From NCBI GenBank assembly GCA_027704905.1, contig CM051006.1:2129376-2193375 (forward strand): a stretch of DNA of 64,000 nucleotides, written 5' to 3'. Of the stretch, positions 1 through 11,800 are shown piece by piece. The DNA is from Muraenolepis orangiensis (Eukaryota > Chordata > Actinopteri > Gadiformes > Muraenolepididae). How positions within the stretch are numbered: the first letter of the stretch is position 1; the number at the start of each line of letters is the position of its first letter. The position numbers were made by a program, and so were the translations under genes. A model generated the notes under the pieces. It was not told the origin of the DNA, made no database searches, and saw nothing but the letters and a program-made list of their open reading frames with translations.

Positions 1-1607
1 CTGGTGCTAAGGTGGTATGCCGCTGCGACTGATTTTCCGACGCTGAGCTGTAGACGCCACCTTCGAAGGTATGCTACCAGTGTGCCCATGTCTTCGTTAA
101 GCCCCTCTTCCATCGCCTTCCACGTTGGTCGGCTCAGCATGATGGCAAGATCGTCTGCGTAGCCATACTTTCTGGATGCTGTATCAGGTAGGTCGTGGAT
201 GTAAACATTGAACAGCATCGGCGAGAGAACAGACCCCTGCGGTACCCCGTTCTTCAGTCTTCTGAGCCTACTGCACTGGCCACTGCTGGTCTGGAGGATG
301 AAGCTGCGGTTGGAAAGTGTCTCCATGATGAACTTCACCATGTGGCGGTCCGGTATTGTCCTCAGCAGCTTCAGGTGGAGTCCCCGGTGCCACACGGTGT
401 CATATGCAGCAGTCAGATCCAGGTACACTACCCCAGCTTTCTCATTGTTCTGGAAGCTGTCCTCGATGTCCTGACAGAGTAGTGTTACCTGGTCTGCTGT
501 TGATCTTCCACGACGGAAACCAGCTTGTTCCCGTGGGAGCTGTGAGTCCACCACTGGCTCGATGCGGCTATGGATCATCCTCTCCAAGATCTTAAATGGG
601 ACACAGAGCAACGAGATTGGTCTGTATGACTTGGGGTCTTCTGCAGGTTTATTTGGCTTCGGCAGAGCTATGACAGAGGCACGGCGCCAAGTCTTTGGGA
701 GCTTTAATCTCTGGTAGCATGATGTATAGAAAGCACAGAGCCAGCCAGATGTTGTTGTGCTCTGGTGGATGACGAACTCCGGGTGGATGTTGTCACGGCC
801 AGGGGATTTGCCTGGCTTGAGCTTGCTCATGGCCTCACTGAGTTCCTCTGCTGTGAATTCTCCCGAGAGGTTGGAATCGACACTGGCCGCTCCTGAGATG
901 CAAGACACCTCACGCGATGTCAGTCGGGCAAAGTCTTTGTCAGCATCCGGGAAGCGGCCATTCTTCAGGAGCTGGGATGCGATGGCGTTTGCTGTGACTG
1001 GGCAGCTGTGGGGTGTTGTATTTCTGCCTGTGAGCTGGTTGATGGTCTGCCACGCCTTGCGACTAGAATGGGTGAAGTCGATTGATTCAACGACTTCTGT
1101 CCATCTGGCCCTGCGGGTGATATCCAGCTTCTGGAGCAGTGCTGCTGCAGTCACATCCACCTCTTCTCTGGAGCTAGCCCTCTGGTGGTCACACAGAAGG
1201 CGGCTGCATTCCTCGTCCCAACCTGGGATGTAATTCCTGTTATAGCCACGTGGGATGGTCTTCTTTGCCGCACCCAGGAGGACCTGGCAGTAGGCTGCAT
1301 AGGCCGCATCCAGGTCGGCTGTGTCTGGGTCTGGCAGGCCAGCTGACCTTCTTTCAGTCTCCTCAGCATACGACTCCCAGTTGGCCTTTCGGAAGTTCCA
1401 TCGCTTGACGGGTTTCCCTGGTACCGGTTCCACCAGTGATGGGACTTTAATGATGGATGGTCGGTGGTGTGAGCGGGGAAACCTGTCCAGGACGCGTCTC
1501 TCCGGTTTCGGGTCGTTACTGTGGCAGATGGCGAAGGCCAGGTCCGGGTTGGTGGAGGTATTCCAGCGTGCAGAGAAGAAGGTTGGAGGCTCCTTGGGGT
1601 CATACAT
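1..1607 (-). pseudogene. jockey-like LINE ORF2, linker and reverse transcriptase part (partial, runs off window)
   Basis: Read on the minus strand in the frame starting at 1607, this stays open to base 1, about 535 codons, and continues beyond the window. The first third is the linker after the endonuclease. RT motifs follow: KPGKSPGRDNIHPE near 800-840, PKSYRPISLL near 610-640, AGFRRGRSTADQ near 495-530, the motif-A aspartate in YLDLTAAYD near 400-426, GVPQGSVLSP near 215-250, and the catalytic YADD at 150-164. It would copy LINE RNA by target-primed reverse transcription. It joins the endonuclease ORF at 1600-2166 with a one-step frame change at 1600-1607, so this copy cannot make the full protein unless frameshifted. 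The missing end (thumb and 3' UTR) lies outside. Family placement near jockey/CR1 rests on motif wording from memory. Confidence 0.9.
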
Positions 1608-2166
1608 CAGTGTTGGAGGCCCATTCACTCAGCACCACTCCATTAGGTGTTGTGTGGTTGTAACCCCAGTCTGTGTGCTGACAGTTGAAGTCACCTGCAT
1701 AGATGGCGGGTGCAGTTATTGATGGGAGTGACGTCGCGGACAGCTCTGATGGTGGGGGCTTGTATACGTTGACGACTGATGTTTCCTGGATTTTAGTAAC
1801 CAGCCACTCGATGTTAGAGCCTGGTGGGGATTGGCTACTGGCTGACCAGTTTATTTCAGTCCGGACGAACGTTGCCACACCGTGTTGCTTGCAGAAGATG
1901 GACCCAGCGAGATGGAACCCAGGGATCTTGAGGATGTTGTCTGATGTGCAGTGTGTCTCCTGCAGGAGCAGAACCGCTGCCCCGTTAGAATCAGCCAGGT
2001 GACGCAGGACTTCGAGTTTGGCGGTTGTTAGGCCCTCGACATTGAGTTGAAGCACTGACAGGCCTCGGTTTTGGACGGTCGGGATGACTGCCCGTCCGCC
2101 GATCCTAAGCCTGCCAGCTCGACGTTTGGTTGGCGACATTAGTTTCACAAGTTGGTCTTGCACCAT
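1600..2166 (-). pseudogene. jockey-like LINE ORF2, APE-type endonuclease part
   Basis: 188-residue reading frame with the marks of an apurinic-type endonuclease, which nicks target DNA to start LINE insertion. Visible motifs are LQLNVEGL (Asn 42), LLQETH (catalytic Glu 70) and YAGDFNCQHTDW (GDFN at 158-161). The usual SDH block is absent because the frame stops at 1600-1602; the homologous protein continues in the next frame (ATG at 1607). This is best read as a small indel, not two natural ORFs. Met at 2166 is only the first Met in frame and the true LINE start is not established. Codon wear is low, so the copy is fairly young. Confidence 0.88.
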
Positions 2167-3299
2167 TTCTTGTTACTTGCGGAGGAGGCCACGTGGAGGC
2201 TGTCGTCTTCTTCTCCAAGGTATCTTTGTGCATTACTATGTACATTACTATAGGTCACTTATGGCACCCATGTCACTCCTGAACCATCCCTGGAAAGAGG
2301 GATCCCTTCCACTCCACTTTTCTCAAGATTTCTTCCTTCATCATTTAGAGTTGTTTCTTGCCCTTAGGGTTTGGAGTGTTGTAAACGTGTGGCCTGTGAA
2401 GCCCTTTGAGTCTGGAACTGTGATTAAGGGCTCTCTCACTCTTGGGGCAGATGGGTCGCTCTTTTCAGCCAGAGAAGATAATTAAAGAGTCCCGCTGGAG
2501 CTCCACTCAAGGATTTGAGGGCCAGAAACAACTTGTACACTTAGGAAGTCAAGAGGGGCGGTGAACAGAGCACGGCGGTCCAACAGGAGTCACACGCCGG
2601 ATCTCAGACGACCCGAGGTGACGGCATCCCCCCGCTTCCTATCCCGCCGCCTGAAGGGCCGGAGAACGGTCCAGTGATTCTGAGAACAGATCAGCGCCCT
2701 GGACCGTCGAGGGCGTCACGTCTCAGTTTGGAGTGAAAGGCTTCACCGTCTCGCTCCGTCGGAGGGGAGGTCATTCGTTAAAAGCGTTTCGCACTTTGTT
2801 TTGAGGTACAAATTCAAATGACGAAATGAAGACGAGACGAGGGCTGTTGAACAAATAGAAATGTGCAGATACAATAGAATATAATCTGTTTCTGACAATC
2901 GTCAAGAAATTCACCAACTGGGGGGCAAAGGTCAAACCAACCAAGATGAGACTCGCAACCAAGATGAGAAATGCAACTTAGAATAAATGTGTATGTTTAT
3001 TGACATTGACTCATCTGTATCTCTTTCCTGCTTGTTTTGACTGTTATATATATTTGACTGTATATGTGTATATATATATATATATTTGATATACAGTATG
3101 TTCTTCCCCAAGGGGGATTAAGGTTTTTAATACCTAAAGAGTAATGAATAAATAAAAATGATATAGAGTTATGTTATATATGCTATATATGTTATATATA
3201 TAACATAATAACAGTAAAACAAAAACCACAAAAAAAACGTTCATACGGGGATTAAAGAAATGACAAAGCAAACAGCAGTTCTTTGTTGTTGGTGTTTGT
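2167..3299. other. unassigned; may include 5' part of the adjacent LINE
   Basis: No coding region is recognised. The GC-rich stretch at about 2500-2770 directly upstream of the minus-strand LINE could be its 5' region, but nothing proves this. 3040-3205 is AT-rich with TATATA runs and a near-palindrome at 3164-3205 (GTTATGTTATATAT against ATATATAACATAATAAC). Confidence 0.4.
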
Positions 3300-3422
3300 T
3301 TCTTTGTGATTCCTGAAGGAAGCTTTTAGAAGTGTGAGAAGCTAAGTGTCCCTGCTGGATAGCCTCCTCATGCTATCAGGCTTTTTGGAGGTCTAACCTA
3401 CAGAAACAGGGACAAGCTAAAC

Positions 3423-3737
3423 ATGGATCTCTTCCTCTTCTTCTGTTGGACTGTCGCCTGCGCACCGCATTCTGACCGGCTAACGGCTAACAAGCATCGC
3501 ACGCTACACACACACGACCAGAAACGACCACCGGCGGAGAGTCAACCCTCATGGAAAAACCAGCGGGGAAGAAGAACAGTCCGTGTCTCCGAGCCGAAAC
3601 GGGCTGGTCTCTGTGGGCCGTTTACAGCGTGCTGGCTAGTGGGGCTCCACGGGGAGCTGAATCCTGGCCCCCTTTCTAGTTCAAACAATAGACCATCCCC
3701 AGAGGCACCACGCCACCACGCACGAGTTAGAGCATAA
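3423..3737 (+). CDS. short ORF with hydrophobic N-terminus and degenerate 2A-like motif, possibly a LINE N-terminus
   Basis: 104 codons from an ATG in good context (AAACATGG). Residues 2-14 are hydrophobic (LFLFFCWTVACA), like a signal peptide. The middle is basic and Pro-rich. Residues 70-83 read CWLVGLHGELNPGP. This resembles the 2A ribosome-skipping consensus D-V/I-E-x-N-P-G-P, but the conserved Asp is His and V/I is Gly. 2A-like peptides are known at the N-termini of some CR1/L2-type LINE ORFs in fish and invertebrates, so this may be a stranded LINE 5' fragment. No RT follows on this strand. It could also be a chance ORF. I do not recognise a host protein. Confidence 0.35.
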   Translation: MDLFLFFCWTVACAPHSDRLTANKHRTLHTHDQKRPPAESQPSWKNQRGRRTVRVSEPKRAGLCGPFTACWLVGLHGELNPGPLSSSNNRPSPEAPRHHARVRA

Positions 3738-3884
3738 TTCATTGAATCATTAGTATCCGTTTTGTGTTTGCCGAGTCTACGGGTATCCCTCAGGGAGCTG
3801 GGCCATGTTGGTTTTTTAGATTGGGGCCGTCTCAGCCGACGCTAATGCAGACAGGGGGCGTCCTTGAGCCCTAGCCCCTCCCCC

Positions 3885-3990
3885 CGCTGTAGGGGTCGGG
3901 GGCATCTGGCTCTGGTATGCCTGCAGTTGAGACTGCTGACATCAGGGGATCGAACCCACAACCTTTCTGTACCTCTGGCAGTGGGAACAC
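3885..3990 (-). repeat. tRNA-like SINE remnant (weak)
   Basis: On the minus strand it contains AAGGTTGTGGGTTCGATCCC, a good RNA polymerase III B-box context, followed by CTGATGTCAGCAG. A similar block lies at 8085-8165. No clear A box is seen, so it is a fragment or an unrelated match. Confidence 0.35.
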
Positions 3991-4135
3991 CCCTGAGCAC
4001 AGCGCTGTCCCTGGCTGCTTGTTGGGCCCGATGGGAAGTAACCCGGGGGTTCTGGATTCCTGAAGCGCCTCTATCTCCATCTGAATTCTCTCCGTCTTGT
4101 TCTGAAGTCCTAAAGATGAATTCAGAGCACAGGGT

Positions 4136-4156
4136 GAGTAGGGGGGGGGGGGGGGT
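4136..4156 (+). repeat. poly-G run
   Basis: Run of about 14 G within a G-rich context. No gene is recognised in the surrounding 3990-4400. Confidence 0.7.
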
Positions 4157-4424
4157 TACGTGTTGTTTGTGTGCAGGTGTGTGTCAGTGTTAACAGTGTA
4201 CACAAGGAAAGAATATAATTAGTGGTGGAATGCAAGATTATTTTCCGACACACACACACACAAACGTAGCCAGCTACAAAAAACCAACACCGTGCTCATT
4301 TTCAGGTCCGCTTGGCGACCCCGGTGAAAGCGGAGAAAACTCATTAAATCTGCGGCTGAAACATAAGAAGAGAGGAGGGACCTGCCAGGTCGGATCAGGG
4401 GCCTGAAAAAAACAGGATTATCAC

Positions 4425-4592
4425 ATAGTCAATGAACAGCAGTCTGACGGAGGTGTCCCTCCTGTCTAGGTGCTGCAGGGCCGTGTGTAGTGCCAGGGAG
4501 ATGGTGTCATCTACAGACATGTTTGGTCTTTTTGCAAACTGGAGAGGGTCTAGGGAATCAGGGATGGAAAAGTTCACATGAGACATGACAAG
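4425..4592 (-). pseudogene. L2-type reverse transcriptase fragment
   Basis: About 56 codons resembling the RT region between motifs 2 and A: IPDSLDPLQFA, then VDDTISLALHTALQHLD, then LLFIDY at the start of motif A. The same block occurs in the L2 copies at 34.0 and 44.7 kb (LDPWQFAYHQN, AMALHTALSHLE, LFVDYSSAFN). The match ends abruptly after FIDY, so it is a dead, heavily truncated insertion. Confidence 0.75.
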
Positions 4593-4639
4593 TTTTTCAT
4601 TAAAGGTCATTGATATATGAAGGGATAGATTATCCCACT

Positions 4640-6060
4640 AAGCTTCAATTACCATACAGATTAAGCTTCACGCTAACTTTAGCTACAGAGCCATCTTCAG
4701 TAACTGGGGAGATCATGCTTCATGCTAGCTACGTTAGCTGCAGAGCGAATGCTGGTTGCTATACAATGTAACACAAATCATCGATTCAAATACACACGCC
4801 TTGACTCTCAAATACACCTTGAGTCTGTTAGAGATACCGTTGGCGTTCTTCCCAGTGTCGGCCGGGATATCAGCAAACATCCTGAGCTACAAGAACCAGG
4901 TGGTACCTGAACCATGGAATACCAACGGACCAAATCACCCTGCCTTGCTATCGTCTATCGCTGTATCCCTTGGATATTCTGATCACTCATCAGTGGAGTT
5001 AATTGTGTTGCTAAACGCTAGCTCTTTAATTAAGGAGGTGGCTTCCCCAGATGTGTGGAGATGGAGGGAAGATAGAAGGCATGAAAGAGAATACCTTTTA
5101 TCTGAACCCCCACCAGGACCCCTATTAACCTGCCGTGGACACCCAGGATGGACACCTTGAAGATGGGGGAAGGTTTGGATGGTGCCAAGCCTAAGTTAAT
5201 GGAGGCCAGAACCTCACCCCTCACTCTGGCTCCTGAACAGTGTTCATGAGTTACATTTTTTCCCGTCAATCAATTGATGAGTGTTGACTTATGAGTGATT
5301 ATGTCCTGAAAAATGATCCCCCAAAAAATTTACAAATTATAAAAGTGTGAAGAATTATTCTAATTGATTGGAACAAATCAAAAAGTTTTCTCCATATTGT
5401 GTACACACTGTGTTGGATTACAGATGATTAATGGTAAATATAATTCAATTCCACTTCTACTCTCTCGATAACTTTCAGTTTGTCAATATGAGCGTGTGTC
5501 ATCCCCGGTGGACGTAGCGCTGCAGTGCTGAAGTCTTACAGACTCAATACCAGCAGCACCTCCTCAGTGTTGTTATGGAGCTTTCAGGGGGTCTCAAGTG
5601 TGAACCAATCCAATTCTGCACCCTGTCTTTGTACCTCAAAAGTGTACAGTCCAAAGTGTGGGCTTTTGGTTTGTTGACTTGTTGACTTGTTGACTTGTTG
5701 ACTTGTTGACTTCAACAACAGAAGCAGCCAAACGTATTTAAAAAACAAACCAAAAAACCAATGTCATTGCAAACCTCTCAGTGGAGGGTCCTCATGGCCT
5801 CCTCCAGTGTGTTCGCTGGATACTCTCCCATATACCGCCCTTATTTAGAATGCTTGTGTCTCTGTGTATTGTTTACATATCTGCCTTCCACTCGCTTACA
5901 GGAGACGTCGTTTTGACAAACAATGAATATAAAGTGTCAAATATATTTTCCTCATTGTGACTAAACTAACCCTCCAATTGATTATCTCCTCAATGTATTC
6001 TCCCAGTGGGGAACAGAGCTCCCCTCAAAACACAAAGAACATCTGATGGTGTTTCAATCA
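4640..6060. other. unassigned; short 8-bp repeat at 5665-5712
   Basis: No coding region is recognised. 5665-5712 holds about five copies of GTTGACTT. Two related blocks near 4660-4690 and 4718-4748 (GCTTCAYGCTARCT followed by TTAGCT and RCAGAG) look like an imperfect duplication. Confidence 0.45.
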
Positions 6061-6065
6061 GCCAT

Positions 6066-6073
6066 TACACACA

Positions 6074-6105
<32 letters not shown>

Positions 6106-6148
6106 CACACACATACACACACACACACACAAGCACACACACACACAC
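6066..6148 (+). repeat. (CA)n / (ACGC)n microsatellite
   Basis: Dinucleotide CA tract that starts with five ACGC units. Confidence 0.95.
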
Positions 6149-6414
6149 TCAGTTGTCTCTGACTAATTAATCTGAATTCCACTCAACCTAAAATGTTTCT
6201 CATCCTGAGTTTCTGACGGAATCTTATTTGTGTATTGTTCTCATGCTTGAGAGACACAAAGATGGAATGTTAGCTGCAACACAAGCTCTGTGTTGTCATA
6301 CAGAAGATCCACTGGCTTATGGAAGGAAAATAAACACAGAAAAATACAAACTCTTTGTCCTCCGCCGGCGGTCCTCCTCTCTCACTCAAAATGAATATCA
6401 GTTCACCCGGAGAG

Positions 6415-6775
6415 GAGGTGGACATCTCAGGTGAAGGGTAGGACGTGGACATCTCAGGTGAAGGGTAGGACGTGGGCATCTCAGGTGAAGGGTAGGACGT
6501 GGGCATCTCAGGTGAAGGGTAGGAGGTGGGCATCTCAGGTGAAGGGTAGGACGTGGGCATCTCAGGTGAAGGGTAGGACGTGGACATCTCAGGTGAAGGG
6601 TAGGACGTGGGCATCTCAGGTGAAGGGTAGGACGTGGGCATCTCAGGTGAAGGGTAGGACGTGGGCATCTCAGGTGAAGGGTAGGACGTGGGCATCTCAG
6701 GTGAAGGGTAGGACGTGGGCATCTCAGGTGAAGGGTAGGACGTGGGCATCTCAGGTGAAGGGTAGGACGTGGGTA
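6415..6775 (+). repeat. 27-bp minisatellite
   Basis: About 13 head-to-tail copies of a 27-bp unit (GACGTGGGCATCTCAGGTGA plus AGGGTAG). Units differ mainly at one base (GGGC or GGAC). Because 27 is divisible by three, an apparent ORF crosses it, encoding MPTSYPSPE repeats on the minus strand. This is a by-product of unit length; no promoter or homology supports a protein. Confidence 0.95.
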
Positions 6776-6779
6776 CAAG

Positions 6780-7800
6780 TTCACACGTTGGTCCTCATTC
6801 TCTTCCTGCTAAACACGACCATATGAGGGAATGTCTCATTCATTTATATTATCCGCAAATTACTGTCCTGCTGTTGTCTTTTTTGGTCCTCCGAAGAAAT
6901 CGGCCTTTTGAGAAAAGGGTCGACTCGCCACCCTTCAAAATAGATATTACTGCCAACAAAAACCTATTAACTACATGAGTACACTCCTCGGTGCTCTCAA
7001 AGTGCGCCATATGGGATAAATATTTAAAGTAAACCGATAAGGAGGAATGCACTGCGAATGGGTTTAGACATTTTCCTTTGAGAGCTCATTTTGTACACAT
7101 TTTGTTCATTTTGTTACGCAGACCTTGAAGTTAGAAGCCAATTAATTGGATTTTCTTCTCTTTTGAAATCAACCAGAGGGTCAGGAGAGCCGGGACCCCA
7201 ACTCTGCTCTAGCGTGGACGCCCGCGGTCACGTAAAAGTCAAAGGACTTTTGCGGAAGGATATCTGTCTTCACGTTGGATTTAGCGGCATTGCATGAGTG
7301 CCACTGTATGCAGAGGAACTGTGACAGCTCCCGTGGATTCTGTGTGCCAACCAGGGGTCTGGAATCATCCCCAGTGAGACTTATAATACATATGCATGAA
7401 CATCTGGCCCCCGCAGAAACGTCTGTGATGGAAAAACCTCCTGAACAAGCCGTCGGTCTGCCCGGTCCTTACCACATCCCCACCGCTCGGTGTATCCCTC
7501 TGTGTAACCCTGCATATCCCACAGTAACCTTGATAGCCCTACATATTCCATGTCTAACCCTGTATAGGAGGGGGACTTAAAGTTCCATGAAATAAGTTCA
7601 AGCCCACCATCTGCGGGTGGATAGCTAGGTGGTTCTCCGGCCGGAGTGGAAGACAGCTTTGTGTTAGACGTTCCCCAGGAGGTGAAGTGGTTCACTCTCC
7701 TGAACTCTAGTCTGTCTGACGCCCTCCTGGATGGCCATTACACCCGATTATTCACTTTAACATTCCAGTGTAGACTGGAAATACTACACTAACATGTTTG
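6780..7800. other. unassigned
   Basis: Only short ORFs without recognisable domains. I see no repeats or RNA genes. Confidence 0.4.
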
Positions 7801-7801
7801 T

Positions 7802-7851
<50 letters not shown>

Positions 7852-7852
7852 T
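7802..7852 (+). repeat. (GACA)n microsatellite
   Basis: About 12 perfect GACA units, separated by 13 bases from a long GATA tract. Confidence 0.95.
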
Positions 7853-7865
7853 AACAGACTAGATC

Positions 7866-8009
<144 letters not shown>

Positions 8010-8069
8010 TAAAATATACTGTATATAGATAGTTACAGAGAAAGAGCATTAAACCTGTGTGGGCCAGAA

Positions 8070-8165
8070 AGACCTGGTGTCCCTGAGATAGGTAGTATTG
8101 CTCAAGGATACTGCAAGTAGACTTATCAGGGGATGGAACCCACAACCTTGTGGCTGAGAGTCAAT
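8070..8165 (-). repeat. tRNA-like SINE remnant
   Basis: The minus strand contains AAGGTTGTGGGTTCCATCCC (B-box-like, one change from GGTTCGATCCC), then CTGATAAGTCTACTTGCAG and TCCTTGAGCAATACTAC. The last resembles the CCTTGAGCAAGACACC block that follows the head of the clear SINEs at 24.0, 25.5 and 62.0 kb. It is decayed and lacks a clear A box. Confidence 0.5.
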
Positions 8166-8790
8166 GTGGACAGAAAGGAATTCATTTCTCTGAACTGGAT
8201 GCATAAATGTATTCAATTGAAGTTCAATAGGTTCAGAGGACATCATGTCCCCCTGACCAACTCTAAGCTGATCCAAACCCTGCCCTGTGCCTGTGTGTCT
8301 CTGACATCTGACGTTTGAATTAGCTGGAAAACCCTCGACACCTAACCAGACATAATACAGAAATACAGAAATACAGCTCAATCCCCTTTTGTCCGTCTGA
8401 AAAATAGGTCCTTTAATGATTCAAAAGGAAAAGCCAGCGTTATATTTTTATACGCAACCACATGGGAATTGTATCACATAATAGGGAAAAAAAAGGTAAG
8501 GTCACGTTCACTTTCAATTTCTATATCTCTGGCCTTTAGACCTCGTTCTTCTGCTCTCCACTCTCCGCCAGCCAATAGACTTGCAGATGGTCTAAATGAT
8601 TCTTCTTCATGTTGTTCCTGTGTTATAAATCCACCATTAACACTTTTTTCTCTCTCTGTCTTTTAATTTGAAACCTTGCTCTGTTTGACAGTGTTTCCAT
8701 TTCCCTTGAGAACCATCCCTCTCTCTTCTTCATCTTCTTCGTCTCCTTCTTCTCCTCAGATAATGTATTCATGTCCTTGGGGAGCAATTT
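8166..8790. other. unassigned
   Basis: No gene recognised. The stretch is AT-rich with some pyrimidine-rich tracts. Confidence 0.4.

Positions 8791-8828
<38 letters not shown>
8791..8828 (+). repeat. (CT)n microsatellite
   Basis: Perfect CT dinucleotide tract. Confidence 0.95.
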
Positions 8829-8833
<5 letters not shown>

Positions 8834-8996
8834 GTTTGTTGGACAAACTAATATAATCTCTACCATATAGAATTATATTAACTTCTTGTGGCAGTTGGTG
8901 ACGGTGGGAAAGCAAATTATTTAGGTTTGTATGCTAGCTTTATGCTATTTCTACCATTTTGTTTCCATTATATGTCCCAGTGCAGATCTCTCAAAC

Positions 8997-9751
8997 GCTC
9001 AGACACCCTCCTGCTACACAACCCTCAGACACCCTCCTGTTACACAACCCTCAGACACCCTCCTGTTACACAACCCTCAGACACCCTCCTGCTACACAAC
9101 CCTCAGACACCCTCCTGCTACACAACCCTCAGACACCCTCCTGCTACACAACCCTCAGACACCCTCCTGCTACACAACCCTCAGACACCCTCCTGCTACA
9201 CAACCCTCAGACACCCTCCTGCTACACAACCCTCAGACACCCTCCTGCTACACAACCCTCAGACACCCTCCTGCTACACAACCCTCAGACACCCTCCTGC
9301 TACACAACCCTCAGACACCCTCCTGCTACACAACCCTCAGACACCCTCCAGCTACACAACCCTCAGACACCCTCCTGCTACACAACCCTCAGACACCCTC
9401 CTGCTACACAACCCTCAGACACCCTTCTGCTACACAACCCTCAGACACCCTCCTGCTAGACAACCCTCAGACACTCTCCTGCTACACAACCCTCAGACAC
9501 CCTCCTGCTACACAACCCTCAGACACCCTCCTGCTACACAACCCTCAGACACCCTCCTGCTACACAACCCTCAGACACCCTCCTGCTAGACAACCCTCAG
9601 ACACCCTCCTGCTACACAACCCTCAGACACCCTCCTGCTACACAACCCTCAGACACCCTCCTGCTACACAACCCTCAGACACCCTCCTGCTACACAACCC
9701 TCAGACACCCTCCTGCTACACAACCCTCAGACACCCTCCTGCTACACAACC
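8997..9751 (+). repeat. 26-bp minisatellite, about 29 copies
   Basis: Highly homogeneous array of TCAGACACCCTCCTGCTACA plus CAACCC. Only scattered single changes occur (for example CTAGACAAC at about 9457 and 9587). Since 26 is not a multiple of three, one reading frame cycles through all three frames of the unit without a stop, giving three overlapping spurious ORFs. Homogeneity implies recent expansion. Confidence 0.97.
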
Positions 9752-11219
9752 CCAGCTGGTGACGCTGCTTTCACTGCAACATTCTGCCTCAATGTTTACT
9801 GGATGAAGTCGATCACCATTTAGATTTTACTTATCTTACTTTATGTCATCGGTTCCTCATTTACCAATTAAATGTATTGAGATGTTTTAATCTGTCTTCT
9901 AAACCTATCTATGTAATTGGACTTTACGTTATTCTTTCTTATTATTTAGCTCCACGGCACGTTAACAGGATGAAATCAATATGGCTCTTTGTGAGAGATG
10001 AAACTGGGATAGGAGACTGTAGACATGACAGGATTAGGCAAGACACATGAATGCCATTTCAAAGAGGTCAACGAGGACAACCAACCAAATGCAGGGAATT
10101 AGGATCAATCTCTTGGTCTCCTGCTGGAGAGCGATGAGGATGAACCTGGCCGTGTCTTTAGGATTGAACGTCTTGAGGTCAATCAACACACATCTGGGAT
10201 AGATGACCACACCATCAGGAAACAAGGTCAGCAGTGGCCACTAATGTCTTAATTACTGGCACATACAGAACCTACACGGAGATGCTTAACACAGTGGGAT
10301 GGGTTTACCTGGAAGGGGAATATAGATTTTCAATGGCCAGCCTGCTAAAGCTACACTAAAGGTGACTTGTTCCAACCGACTGTGTATTATTAAAACCACT
10401 CTAGTTGATCGAGCCAACAACCCCTCAATCCATCTCTTGAGGCAAAGTGAGGCTGGGATAATGGACAGATTGGACCAAGGCCAAAAATGGTTTCTTCTTC
10501 TAACCTTTGTGAAAACCTCGTTTGGATGGAGAACATTGTTGTTTTTGCCGCTATATGTCGCGTTAAGATCAAATCAAACCCTCGCCCTGTGGCTATCGAC
10601 TACCTAAGGTGCCCAAGGTGACTTATTGTGAAATTTCATCCATTTAAAGGAACCATCAGGCTCGGCTGTGTTCTAATATAGGAGTTGCTTCAAACGCCTG
10701 CTGGGAAAAAAATCACTCAAGTTCATAGAAAACTTTACAAACTGATATGCTAGCACTTTTGAGAAGTAATACCGAAACAAACAACAAACACATGCCTCAG
10801 TATTTAGACATCTGTGAAGGACAGAAGATGGACTGGTGGTGTGTGAATCTGTTCCTTCACTCCTGAACCTTCCTCCCCACCCAGTGGGAGTTAGTGGCCA
10901 AGGTTTGGATTCATCGTGTCTTTCATTCCTGGCAAAGAAGAAACCAAGAGAATATTAGGGCCTCAGTCGCTGTCGTCAAACTGTTCCCATAGATGGATTC
11001 AGCCGGTTCTAACCGGTTCGAACCAGATGCCCACCGATAAAACCCAACAACGATGAACGTTATGTAGTACTAAAATGACTTCAGTATTTGGGAGGGGGGG
11101 GGACTTTTTGATCTGTAGCCGCCCCTTTTGTTCAAAATAATTCCAAATAATTATTATGACGGATATTATGAAGGATCTTATCTTCATCACCTTCACTTAA
11201 ACCTGGCCACAGTCCCTAC
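9752..11219. other. unassigned
   Basis: Nothing recognised on either strand. A 63-codon minus-strand ORF at 10034-10225 has no family resemblance I can name. A G run lies at about 11093-11101. Confidence 0.4.
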
Positions 11220-11800
11220 CATGATGGATGAGGCAGAAAGGGGAGGATGAAGAGGAGGAGGAGTCAGGAGCCAGGAGGTGATGGAGGGGGGGCAGAGTAG
11301 GTGTGACACCCTAAAGTGATGAATGAGGGAGAAGGAGGAGCAGGAGTGAAGATGCAGAGGTGTGAGCAGGGGACGGGGGAAGGGGATGGAGGTGAAGGCG
11401 ATGGGTGTAGCGAGGGACCAGGGGGAGGGCAGTAGGTCCAGGGTCTGTCTGGAGGCTGCTGAGGGGAGGGTGGAGCCCCTAATAGATGGCCACCGCTATG
11501 GGTCAATTACTCAATTACCTGATCTGACAAAGTGCTCCATCTCTACCCCTCCCCCCTGCACTCCCTCCTCCCATCCTCACCTCCCAGTTTGTTTTTCCTC
11601 GCTTGCCACAATGTTTGTCCTCCACTTGCAAAAGGAGGAGAGGGAGGAGAACTGGGGGAGGGGGGAGGAGGGATGGAGAGGAGAAGGTGCAGGTGGAGGA
11701 GGTTGGGGGGAGGGAGGGAGAGGAGGAGGTGCACAGGTGAAGGAGATGGCGAGGGGAGGAAGAGGAGGAGGTACAGATGGAAGAGGTCCCAGTGTCACCA
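11220..11800 (+). repeat. purine-rich GGA/GGGA low-complexity region
   Basis: Two purine-rich blocks (11220-11470 and 11625-11785) of GGAGG, GGGGAGG and GAGGAGG. They flank a mixed segment with a pyrimidine-rich part near 11535-11600. Many G-triplets give quadruplex potential. The overlapping ORFs are low-complexity artefacts. Confidence 0.8.

Noticed and set aside
1151..1603. 150-codon minus-strand ORF beginning MTPRSLQPSS
   Set aside because: It is an out-of-frame shadow of the LINE linker/RT frame that starts at 1607.
8997..9751. CRISPR-like regular array
   Set aside because: Repeats are directly head to tail with no unique spacers, in a eukaryotic context. The same holds for the 24-33 bp arrays elsewhere.
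8997..9806. Overlapping ORFs of up to 291 codons on the plus strand
   Set aside because: All come from a 26-bp minisatellite with no stop in any frame. The three peptides are the same repeat read in rotating frames.
10034..10225. 63-codon minus-strand ORF beginning MFPDGVVIYPRC
   Set aside because: Looks protein-like, but I could not tie it to any family or splice pattern, so it is not listed as a gene.
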